DNA of 64,000 bases, from positions 25,088 to 89,087 of the forward strand of contig JAHDID010000024.1 of assembly GCA_020630975.1 (NCBI GenBank), read 5' to 3'. Origin of the DNA: Verrucomicrobiota bacterium. Its GTDB lineage: Bacteria > Verrucomicrobiota > Verrucomicrobiia > Verrucomicrobiales > DEV007. Under the pieces are notes generated by a model. That model was not told where the DNA came from and made no database searches. It saw only the letters and a program-made list of their open reading frames with translations. Both the position numbers and the translations under genes were made by a program. This document shows positions 1 to 12,300 of this stretch, piece after piece. The first letter of the stretch is position 1, and the number at the start of each line of letters is the position of its first letter.

Positions 1-303
1 GAAGTTCTGTCGACTCTGGATGATCCGTCTGAACCTTTGGAGACCTCTACGCCTGAGGTGGTCGTGCACCGTAGCATGCTACCGGTAGTTTATCGCAGTT
101 GGGTCGATGCGGCTCGTCAGCTGCACAGTCTCGCCGTAGCAGCTTTCGGTCGGCTAGCCAGTCGTTTTGGGCTGCAGGTTCTGCCACTGGTCACCGATCA
201 CAACTGCTGTGTAGTTGCGATTCGCAATGGGCCAGCACCACCCTGTTTCACGCGCTTTCGTAAAAACTATCAAAACAAGGTATTAGCGGTGTACGCCATT
301 TAG
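1..303 (+). CDS. 3' end of an unrecognised reading frame (partial)
   Basis: A frame open from the first base runs to a TAG at 301-303, giving about 100 residues, so it is probably the C-terminus of a gene that starts before the window. The sequence shows no motif I recognise: a moderately hydrophobic middle (SLAVAAFGRLASRFG) and a basic tail. A short hairpin with a T-run follows at once, which mildly supports a real gene end. The composition is not strongly protein-like, and it could be a chance open frame. Confidence 0.3.
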   Translation, partial: EVLSTLDDPSEPLETSTPEVVVHRSMLPVVYRSWVDAARQLHSLAVAAFGRLASRFGLQVLPLVTDHNCCVVAIRNGPAPPCFTRFRKNYQNKVLAVYAI

Positions 304-307
304 GTGT

Positions 308-328
308 GCACCTCTAGTGCCTTTTTTT
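308..328 (+). terminator. weak rho-independent terminator-like site
   Basis: GCAC (308-311) pairs with GTGC (317-320) over a 5-base loop, and seven T residues follow at 322-328. The stem is short. It starts 5 bases after the stop of the partial frame ending at 303 and lies before the giant gene at 375. Confidence 0.35.
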
Positions 329-374
329 ACATCCTACCCATACCTCTACCCTATCCCTGTCCCATCCCTACAAC

Positions 375-3300
375 ATGAAGACTAATCGACACACCTCAGT
401 GCCTTCGAGTCCTGAATCTCGCGAGTATATCGCAGAAGCCTTGGAGCCTCGCGTCCTATATTCCGCAGCACCGGTAGCGGTCCCTGTGGAGATCGAAGAA
501 CAAGTCGAATCCGGAGAAGATGCAGCCCGGCAGCTAGCGGGCTTCGAGTCTGCAAATGCGTTTGCTGAAGAATTTGGGGTCGATTCAATAGGGTACAGTG
601 GGAATTCAATAGGGTACAATGGCGCTGAGTCGACCATCGCCGATAGCGCAACGGTCCGTATCCTGAATGTGGAGCAGCTCAACTCACTAATCGATGAGGC
701 AGAGAGTCGCTGGGAGCAGTCCGGTCTATCTACGGATCAACTTGCTGTTTTGGAGGAGATCGATTTTCAGATAATCGATCTCGATGGACCTACACTAGGC
801 TACGCAGAGGGTAGCACGATCGTCATCGATGCAGATGCTGCAGGCATGGGCTGGTATGTGGATTCCACACCTGCTGATGATAGTGAGTTTAGCGGCAGCA
901 CATTCGGTGCGATGGAGAGTGTCGACCTGCTGTCGGTGATGACGCATGAGATCGGCCATGTTCTCGGATTGCAAGATGTCTACGATGTGGCTCAGGCGAA
1001 TGATGTCATGTATGGCTTGTTCGAGGCAGGCGAGAGACGCAGCATCGCCGAAGGGCGTGCGGAGGGTAGCGAGATGCTCAGCCTGGTGGGTGCGCACTTT
1101 GCTACGGCTACTGTCGATACGGGTACCGGTGTCGTTGATGTGACTGGAGACGGTACCAATACAAACACGTTCACTGAAGTGGGAGGCAATCTATTTCTCA
1201 ACGGAAATGATCTGGGCATCGCCACTTCTGCTGTGACCCAGCTCAGCTATATCGGAGCTAATGCTACGAACGATGTGGTTCGATTTGAGGGAACCTTAAA
1301 TTTCGGAGACACTACGATCGATATCGGCTCTACGGTGTCGAATGGCGCATCCAATGGTGTTCGAGATATTGATTTCCGAGGCGACGTGATTCTCACTGGT
1401 AGCGGTTCATTTACAGGGGTGGCGCATCGTACGATTGAATTTGATCCGAATGATATATCGGGCACGACGTCGGGTATCACGACAGAGGACGGAAATATCA
1501 GTCTGACTGCGATCCGTGATGATGGTAATGGTGATGGGATCCGCTTTCGGGAAGGTACCAACACCGTACAATCTACAAATGGAAATATCTATCTAGAAGG
1601 CGAAGCGAATGGAACAGGTAGTTCTAGACGGGGGGTCTTTATGGCTAATAATGGCACGACAGTGATACAGACTTCTGGTGATATCACCATCATAGGCCGA
1701 GGCGCAGGGGACGATGATGGAAATGTCGGTGTGCTACTTGACGATAATGCAACTGTGCAGACAACAGGCTCAGGGAGTATATCAATCACAGGCACAGCGG
1801 GCGGAGGCAACGTGGACACCGACAACCCAGCCGATGGTAATGATTCCAATGACGGTATTTTTATCGACGGGCGGATCATATCAGGCGATGGTAATATTAC
1901 CCTTGTGGGTACTGGTGGCACAGGGCTGGGTGACGATGCTGATGGTAATGATGGTGTCGATCTATCCAATAATAACGCTCTGATCCAAAGCAGTGGAGGA
2001 CTGATTTCGATCACGGGGACTGGCGGGCAGACGGCCACGACTGGTGGAGTTTCGGATGGCAATAGAGGCGTTTATATCGACGATGGCAATATCGTAGCCA
2101 CAGGGAATGCGTCGATCTACATCGAAGGCACTGGCGGTACGGGGAATTCCTTCCTCCGTGGTGTACTGATAGCCAACGATGGTGAAAGTATCACAGCAGA
2201 GGATGGAGATGTGACCATTGTCGGAGTCGGGGGGACGAGCAATACAGCTACAGGAGCAAATAATGATGGAGTCCGAATCGATGACGAGATCACGATCACT
2301 GGTAGTGGTAGTGTATCGATCACCGGTACAGGTGGGTCTGGAGGTTTTAACCCTGCGAATAATGATAGTTCGCACCGTGGTGTTACGTTTAATGCTACTG
2401 ATGCTACAGTCACGACGAATACCGGAAACATCACAATCGTCGGGCAGGGCGGTAATGCGACCGATGGTGATCTCAATGATGGTGTGCAATTCGGTAGTTC
2501 GGGCGACCGACTCGTTTCGACTTCTGGAAACATCTCGGTAACGGGGACCGGTGGCGAAGGTAGGCGCGAAGCTCGTGGCGTGTATGTAACGTCAGGTACA
2601 GTGATTAGGTCTGGTGGCAATATTGCCATCACAGGTACAGGAGGGGATGCGGATGAGACGACTCCGACCGTGGAGTCTGATCAGATGGTAGGGGTCGAAG
2701 TGGATGGCAGCATCATCGCTAGCGGTACAGGAACGGTGACGATAGTCGGGAATGGCGGAACGGGTAACGATGACAATCATTTCGGGATTGACCTGAGTAA
2801 TGCAGCGTCTCTGATCGAGGTAGAGGACGGCGATATGACGCTAAATGGGACGGGCGGGACAGGTGATGCTTCAGGCTTCGGAATCCGCTTGCAGCTAGAC
2901 GGTGCCACCCTTCGGTCTACAGGTTCTGGCGATATTAATGTGATCGGTACAGGCGGCGATAGCGTGAGTAATAACAGAGGGATCTATGTGGAAGGCGCGG
3001 TATTGATCGATAGTCAAGGGACAGGTGCGATCAATATCACCGGCACGGGTGGTACAGTGGGCTCCAATGCTGATGGCATGCTGTTCACGCGCAACACAGG
3101 TCAAACCAATCGCGATGAATTCGCAACCATACAATCGAACAGCGGAGCTATTACGATTGTCGGTACTGGTGGGCCTGATATTGGTGCGGGCGGCGGCGCA
3201 GATGGTATCCAAGTGAACGATGGAGATGCCACCAACGGTTTTACGGTAACCAGCACGTCTGGAAATATCGATATCACCGGTCGAGCTGGACTCGGCGGTG

Positions 3301-6300
3301 GCAACGACCAGCGAGGCGTGCTGATGGGGGCTTTTTCCGTGGTGGAGACAGGAGGAGCTGGCACCCTGAGTATGACAGGCTTCGGCGGTGAGCCTGGTGG
3401 TGTGACAGATAGGGGTGAGGGCCTCGACCTGCGTGGACGAATCGAAACTCTTGGTACGGGCGCACTGACTCTGACAGGCACCGCAGGAGGCTCTGGTGGT
3501 GACTCTGATGATAATGTCGGAATCGTTTTGGCAGATGCTGCCGCAGTTGTTCGGGTCAACGATGGTAATCTGACTATCTCTGGAACTGGGGGCGGAAACG
3601 GGAACGGCGACGATAACAACGATGGTGTCCGCTTGGATACGGCGGGCGCTACGATCGCCGCAGTGGGCGGCGGAGATATCGCAATCACCGGTAATGCCGG
3701 AGTGGGCGACGCTAATAACAGAGGTGTCCGCATCGATGATGGCACCAGCGTGACTGCGGCTGGAGGCTCTATCACGATCGACGGGGTCGGTGCTGGAACT
3801 TTGACAGGTAATCACGGTGTCTATCTCGAGGGAACTGTCACTAACACTGGTTCGGGCAGTATTACGTTCAATGGCACTGGTGGTAATGGAACAGCGAGCA
3901 ATCGTGGTGTGTATCTCAACAATGATACCAATTCCGCTACTATCACAGCTGTTAACGGAACAATATCTCTTAACGGCGCGGGTGGTGATGGATCTGCCAA
4001 TTTCAATGAAGGTGTGCGAATCGAAGATAATTCACTGGTTCAAACCACTGGGACTGGTGCGATCGATATCGATGGTGTATCTGGAAATGGCGGTACCGAT
4101 ACTAACCGCGGTGTCAGTGTATTCGATTCGGCTACTATCGCTGCTGGAGGTACAGTGACTATCGACGGTACCGCTGCAAATAGCAGTGGCACAGATAACT
4201 TCGGGATCGTGCTTCAGAATACAGGAAATGTGACAGCCGCCAATGGAGCTTCGATCACACTGGTAGGTGTGGGGGCGGATGGAACGACTAATAACCGAGG
4301 TATTCAAATCTCTGGGGCCGATGTGACGACTGTAGGTGGCGATATCTCCATGACAGGGACGGGAGGAAATGGCACTGATTTCAACCGGGGCATTGATTTC
4401 CGATCCGGCTCAGCAGTGACATCGGGTGGTGGGGATGTTACCTTGAATGGTACCGGAAACGGTGGTGGAGATGCCGATGGGGTGCGCATCGCTGATGCGA
4501 CCGTAGACTCGGGTGCTGGAGCCCTTTCTATCACCGGTGTCGCAGTTGCCAATGGCGAGGGGATTGAGTTGGATAATGCGATCACACAGATTGGTAGCGG
4601 CACTCAGTCTGGAGACATCACATTCACGACAGATCGATACTCTGGCGATCAGGGATCGGTGCAAACGACAGGTGATATTAATTTTGCCTCAGTTACAGCA
4701 GGGCACGATATTTTTGTGGGCAGACGTGATGATGGAACTGAAGATTCAGGGAACGAAGATCAATCGAGCGGTCTGGAGATCGCCGATAATGAACTGGTTA
4801 ATATCGCAGATGGCTTTTCGAATATTAACTTTACCACAACCGGGGACATCGAAGTCGATATCCATGGCGTTGGAACGGATGCTGTGCAGAGTGGAGGCAC
4901 AGTAAGTTTGACGAGTTTGGATGTAGGCACAGCTGTGACAGTCGGTGGTGTCGCGTATCAGGTGCGTGAGAAGAGTCCAAATTTCGACTTGGAAGAAGTG
5001 ACAAATCTTGCCCCTGTCGCTAATGCGGATGTCAATTCGGTGACTGAGGATGGAGGTGCAGCTAATGGCACAGTGGGAAGCAACGCAACGGGTAACGTGC
5101 TAGGTGGTACCGGGGTGAGTGCTGGAGATGTGGCAGACACGGATGCGGATGCAGACGATGATCCGACTGCAGGCGATGGTTCAGTCGTGGTGACCAATAT
5201 TTCTTTTGGAGGGACGCCTCATCAGACGACTAATCAAGGTGGTCATGTGGCTGCTGGTGGCACCACATCGATAGACGGCACCTATGGCACGCTTACGATA
5301 GGGTCCGATGGGCAGTACAGCTACACACTAGATCAAGCGGTGGCAGATGGTTTGGACTCTACTGATGCGCCGACAGAGGTGTTCACTTATACGATTATCG
5401 ATGGTAATGAGCAGGTCAATAGCCCTGCAGCGCATTATGCGTTCGATGAGTTAAACGGAGTGCCGGAAGATTCTCGAGGTGGTGGTGCGCCGTCGCTAGG
5501 CGGTAGCTATCAAACGACTGACGGGATCAATGGCGAGGCTTTTGATCTGAATCCCAACAATAATGATGCAGGGCCAGATCACTTGGATGTACCCGTGCCT
5601 GCTGGTATGACGGTAGGTGAGTTCACTGTGTCTTTCTGGGTCAATACCACGACTGTTCACGGAAGTTGGAATGATCTTTTTGGAATCGGTATCGGTAGTC
5701 CTGTGAATGGAAGTTATGTTTTGGAAATGCCTGGTGGCGGTGCCAGTGCTGGTAGCGTAGCCGGTTTCAATATCAGTGGAACGGTGCCGAATACCAATTC
5801 GATTACGGGTATCAACACATCGATCGCCGACGGAAATTGGCACCATGTGGTATTGAGTGCTAGCACATCGGGCAATACGGCTTCTATCTACATCGATGGT
5901 GTGCAGGAAGGTACGACGACTTGGGCAGGAACCGCTCCGATCACAGCGTTGCGTCTGGGCGATGACCCTAATCGAGATGATCGTAATATTCAGGCAGCCT
6001 TCGATGATCTACGTATCTACGATGTGGCATTGAGTGGTGCAGAGGTGACCGAGGTATACAATCAGAATGGTGTGCTCGGCGAGCAGGCAACACTGACGAT
6101 CGCGGTGAATGGTACCAACGATGACCCTGTGGCCTTGGATAACACTGGCAAGGCAGTCGAAAGTGGCGGAGATGCCAATGGCACGACCTTTGTGGGTAGC
6201 GATGGCACCACCACTGGCGGCACGAGGGGAAATGTGATCCAGGGCAGCGCTACTGTTCTTTCTCTGACAGCTTCGCATGTGCAGGGCAATCCCAACCATT

Positions 6301-9300
6301 TCAACACTGGGGTCACCACTGATCCTGATGCTATTTTGCAGGGACTGCTAGACGATGGATTTGCCTACGATCCGAACGATCCCACTAGTGCTTCTCCTAA
6401 TCAAAACTTCGCGGTTAATGGGGGGAATGGAATCCACGAGGCATTCGCTGGGGATCATATTTCGCAGTATGATTTCGCAAGTTCAGTCACACTGCATGAT
6501 GGTAATGAAATAGTCGTCGACCTGTGGGGGCGTAGTGGGGGAGGCGTCGTCGAAACTAGGGATAACGACATTGACATCCAGTTTCTCGATGCAGCGGGTA
6601 ACCCGATCGCTGGCGGTATCGTCAGCGGACAGATGATCTCAGACGACGCTGCAGCCTTCCTGAGAGTCAGCTCAAACGGTACGCTGGCAAATGGCACTGT
6701 GGTAGGTGGCTTCCAGATCATCGGGCACATCAGTGATGGTGGTGGCATCAATCAGTTCGCCTTGATGGAGGTGCGGTCGGCAGAGATTGTAGCAGCCGAT
6801 ACCGATGTCGATGGAGATGACATCCCTGTGCCGCACGATGGGTCGGTAAACGTGACAAATATTGCCTTCGGGGGGACTCCATTCTCGGGATCGACGAATA
6901 GTGGCGGATCCGTTGGTGGCGGTGCGAGTACTCAGATCGACGGGGCCTACGGCACGTTGACGATTGGTGCAGATGGCTCCTACAGCTATGCGATTAATGA
7001 GGCGGTGGCCGATTCACTAGATGAGGGTGAGGAAGTGACAGAGGTATTCACCTATACCTTTAGCGATGGTTCTGGGAGTGATACGTCGAGTCTCACGATC
7101 ACAGTGTGCGGGAAAAATGATATCCCAAGCGCCCAAGACGATTCGGCAAATGCTCTCGAGAATGGCAGCGATGTGACAATCGCTGTGACGGCGAACGATT
7201 CTGATCCCGATGGCGATAGCATCTCTTTGTTAGCCACTAGTGTCAGTAGTACTAGCACACTGGGTGCCCCTCTGACAGTGAGCGGCAGTTCAGTCATCTA
7301 TAACATTTCAGGTGTCAGCACGCCTGCGATCGAGGCTCTCGCTGTGGGCGAGACGATTCTCGATACTTTCACTTACCAAGTCACCGATGGTCAGGTGGCC
7401 CCGATCTTTAATGACGATTTCGAAAGTGCGACAGGGGGGAATACGGGAGATTCGACTTCCTTGACTAACACCGGGTGGACTCAGTTTGGTAACACCCAGG
7501 ATCCAGTGGTCACGCAGACCTATACCTCGGCACCTGCCCAGAATCTACCTGGCACAGGTATCTGGCTGCAGGCATGGACCGATGGGCAGACTGGCGGTTT
7601 CTACAAGGATACTGCTGCCGAAGAGGGCGTGGTCTATGAGTTTAGTGGCGATCTGCTGCTCGAGGATCGTTTTGCGTCAAACGGTGGTAATATCACCTTC
7701 GACCTGATCTTTTTGGACGCGGGTGGCAATACGCTACTGACACAGTCGGTAGATCCTACCAATCAGACGATCAATACTTTTATCAATAGCTCAGTATCGG
7801 CCACAGCACCTGCAGGCACTGAGACGGTTCGTACTCAGGTGAGTTGGTCGACGGATGCGGTCGCTGATGCCGACGATAGCCGGGTATCAGGTATGCTGGA
7901 CAATCTAGCGTTGACCGGTGCGGGCTTGGCCGAAGCCACTGTCACTGTTACCTTGACGGGCGTGAACGACCCTGTGACCGCTAATGACGATGGTAACAAT
8001 GCTACTGTCTGGCAGGTTGGTTTTGACAACAATACGACCACCGAGTTTGAGCAAGAAGGTCCTAACTCCAACGCTGCTCCGGGGGATCCCAATGCGCGGG
8101 ATGATGACTACTACTTCGCTGGCACCTATGCAGGCGTAGGCACAGTAGTAGTGGATGAGGTGTTCGGCGACGGGATCAATAACGGCAGGGGGCCACAAGG
8201 GTTTGAGAGAGCTCTCACCAATACGGACCAGACAAATCGCATTCACTTTAATCTACCCAACGATCCGACCGATGAGAACTATCGACTACTAGTGGATACA
8301 GTCAGCTCAAACTTCCCTACTGGGGGGATTGACTTTCAAGTGTCGGTAAATGGCAGCTCTGTCTATAATGCCAATGTTACTGCCGATGGCTTGATTCAGA
8401 TTGATTTCAGTGGAGCAGGAGGTCTGCTCTCTGGAGAAAATGTCATCACTCTAGAGCGGACTGACACCAATGGAGGCTGGTTGCAGTTTGACTACATCGC
8501 CCTGCAGGCTGAGTATATTTTGACAGAAGATGCGGCGGATAACACTCAAGTCGGCAATGTGACGGCTAATGACAGCGACATCGATGTGAATGGCAACGCT
8601 CCTGACGATACTCTCACTGTAACAAGCGTAGGGGCCACGGCTATCGCAACTAGTGGGAATACCACCGTCGTGGGGACCTATGGATCTCTAGTCATCGATG
8701 CGACGGGTGCCTATACCTATACACTTGATAATGCTGACGCAGACACTCAGGCCCTCGAGGTCGGAGATTTGGTCTCGGAGAGCTTCACTTATCTTGTGTC
8801 TGATAGTAATGGGTCTTCCGACACAGCGACGCTTACCATCACCGTAGCTGGTGCCAATGATCTGCCAGTCTTGGCTAGTATCGAGACCGCTGCAGCTACC
8901 TACAATGAGGGGGCTGCACCGATACAAGTTACAAACACCATCACGGTAACCGATGTCGATAGTGCTACCGATGCGGATACTACCGCTCCACATCCCACAA
9001 ATACTGATGCCAATGGCGATGATCTGATCGTCAGTGCGACTATCCAAATTACTGCGGGGCTCGACAGCGCAGATGATGTGCTCGCACTATCCGGTGCACT
9101 GCCAGCTGGTATCACAGCGAGCGCCTATGATGCCTCGACTGGTACCATCACTCTGACAGGCAATGCCACTCCAGTTGACTATCAGGCGGCGCTTCGGCTG
9201 ATCACTTACCAGAATGCCGATACCCTGAACCCAAGCACAGCTACTAGGACGGTGAGCTTCACAGTGAATGATTCCGATGGCGATTCCAATACACAGACTC

Positions 9301-12300
9301 GCGACATCAATGTCGTCGATATCCCGGAGGAGGCCACCGCATTGGACGATGACTTCACGGCGGAGTGTATCAAGGAGAACGACAATAGCGCGGCTCAGAT
9401 CACAGCTAGCGTATTGGACAACGATGCCAATGTGATCGCCGACGCCACATCGTCGACAGGCTATCGGGATGGTAGTGGTAATGAGATTCAGATCCTAAAT
9501 TTCGATGCGATCTCTGCCAATGGCGGTGCGGTATCGATGAATGCGGATGGCACCTTCACTTACACAGCTAGCGGTGCAGCGATCGACTCGCTCGATGAGG
9601 GCGAGACTTTGATCGATACTTTCACCTACACCATCACTGATGGCGACTTGGCTCAGCAGGGGCAGTTTCGCGTGACTCTGATCGACACTGCAGATGAGGA
9701 CTCTGTGCTCGACGACCCAGCATCGCTCGATGGCACGATGAGCAATTTCCAAGAAGTCGTCAACTTGATGGGTGGAGTCGTTGGTGGAGGACTGAATACC
9801 GTAAATGGTAGAACTTATAATGTGATCCGCTACGCGACAGATTTTTACAATGAGATCGACTTGGGTGTCGGAGGTCCTTTCACTAGTAATTTGGCGTATC
9901 CTGATGGCACTTCGAATACGATTTTTAATCAGTTTGCCATAGGTATCGAGGGCGAGATTTTTATCCCGGCTGGTACTTACCAGATAGGCTTTCGGGCTGA
10001 CGACGAGCTCGCCATCCACATGTCTGGACTGACTTTGGGTGCAGGCGGCGATCTGGATACCAGTACCACTGGAGGCAATGTACAGACCATCACTCATAAT
10101 GGCGATGACTACTTCAGAACGGGTGGTGCCAATCGTATCGGTGTGATCACACTGACGGTACCAGCCGGCGGTATCACCACGGATTTCAGCGCATTTGGTC
10201 GAGAAGGAGGCGGTGGAGATTCCTTTGAGATCTTTGTCCGCGATGCTTCAAGCGGTAGTCTGCATGTCGGCGAGTCAAACATCACGAGCTTTGATGCATC
10301 TCAGTGGACGATTTTGTCGGATAATGCAGCAGGCTGGCGGGTCAACCAGAGCGCTTCTGCGGGCACCACATCGACTGCTACGGTGACAGTAAAGATAGAG
10401 GGCGAAAATGATGCACCGGTCACTATTGCCGATTACGGACAGGTCACGGAAGCGTCTGATGCGGTGTCCAATGACACCACTGTGGGGAATGTTTTGACCA
10501 ACGATACCGATATCGATGACTCGACCTCTGATCCGACTGCTGGTCAGCCAGGGAATAGTGGATCGTACTATTACACGCCTGGAGCGCTAGACTCGTATGT
10601 GACGGTGTCTGCGGTCACTGGCGGTACCGTAGGAGGGGGCGGAGTGATCACTGCAGTGGGCACCTATGGTACACTTACGATCAATCCGGATGGTAGCTAC
10701 ACCTATCAGCTTAACGATGCAGATGCGGATACTCAGGCGCTCAATGACGGCGATACTCCTACTGAAGTATTCACCTACACCGTCAGCGATAATCACCCTG
10801 ATGGTAACGGACAGACCGCGACTGGAGAGCTGACGATCTCGGTTTTCGGTGTGAATGATAGTCCTGATGCGGTGAACGATAGCGCTACGGTGCAAGAGGA
10901 CACGACGTTGACGGCTTCTGGGAATGTAGTCACCTCAAATGATACTGACCCCAGTGGCGACAATGTAGTGGGGGATCTGCAGGTCGAGGCGGTGGATGGA
11001 ACTGCTGCGAATATAGGCTCTACTCTCGCTGGTACCTATGGATCAGTGGTGATCAATGCAGACGGTAGCTACACCTATACGCTGAATAACGGCACCGATG
11101 GCGATGGCTCGAATATCGTGCAGCAATTGAATGATGGTGAGACGGTTTTTGATACCTTTACCTACACGGTATCGGATGGCGTTGAGAGCTTTGATCAGCC
11201 CAACAACGACGGACTTTTCCAGGTGAGTGCTTTCCAGCTGGATGGTAATCCTCAAGTGAATAGCATCGATGTGGCACGGGCTATCTGGGATGCCAATCCG
11301 AGTGGTGCTGGCTCCATCGCAGCCACCAACGGCACGACCTACGACATAACAGCGTACGAAGCGGGAACGACTGGGGTGATCAATTACTCCAATAACTTAG
11401 GAGGTTTTGATCGCATCAATGGCAATTTGGATTTCGACACGATCGGTGGCGGTACGATCACCAATGCTGATCAGCTCTCGGTGCGAGCCGAGACCTACAT
11501 GACATTCACCAATGCTGGTACCTACTCCATCGCGATACGGGGCGATGACGGACGCTTCATTCGCCTGAGCGATCCGAATAATCCTGGCAGCTTTGTCTTC
11601 GACGATGCCGTAGGGAATGTCGATGATGGCTCGGGAGCGGGTTTCGACTTTATCGAGGATCGTAACACAGGGAATGGTGAGGCAGTCGGTGTGTTTACCG
11701 TGACGGCAGGCCAGACCTTACACTTGGATACCCTTTACTTCGAGCACTTCGGTGGTGACTCCTTTGAAATCGCCATCAAGTCTGGTACAGACACCACTTA
11801 CCGCGGAACAGGCGATGGGTGGGCGCTATTGAGCGATGGTGTGCTGGGGGTCGAGCTCAGCTCCGATGCTATCACGCAGCGATCGGCGACCGACTCGGCT
11901 ACTCTGACGATTACCATCAGTGGTGAAAACGATGCTCCGGCAGTGACTCCTTCGACAGGCACGGTTTACGAAGATGCAGTGGGCGGCCCGTCGGTAGCCA
12001 GTGGAGATGCACTAGCTGGTGCTACCGATATCGATCACACGGCAGCTGAGCTATCGATTGCTACGGTCGATGGCCAGGCGGTAGGCGCGTCTGGTACCAC
12101 GGCGGTCTCGTCGACTTATGGCTCGATAGCCATCGACGCCAGCGGTGCTTGGGTCTACACGCTCAATAATAATCTGCCTCAGGTGCAGGCGCTCGACAGC
12201 GGTCAGGTGGCGACAGAGGTATTCACCTTTGAGATGGTCGATGATGACGGTGCGAGGTCCACTTCGACGATCACGGTTCGGGTGATAGGCCACACGGATG

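Noticed and set aside
584..620. CRISPR array interpretation of the 21-bp-period repeat
   Set aside because: Repeat 16 bp and spacer only 5 bp, at most three copies, no cas genes.
2895..3815. 306-aa minus-strand frame inside the first giant gene
   Set aside because: Another antisense shadow of the glycine-rich repeats.
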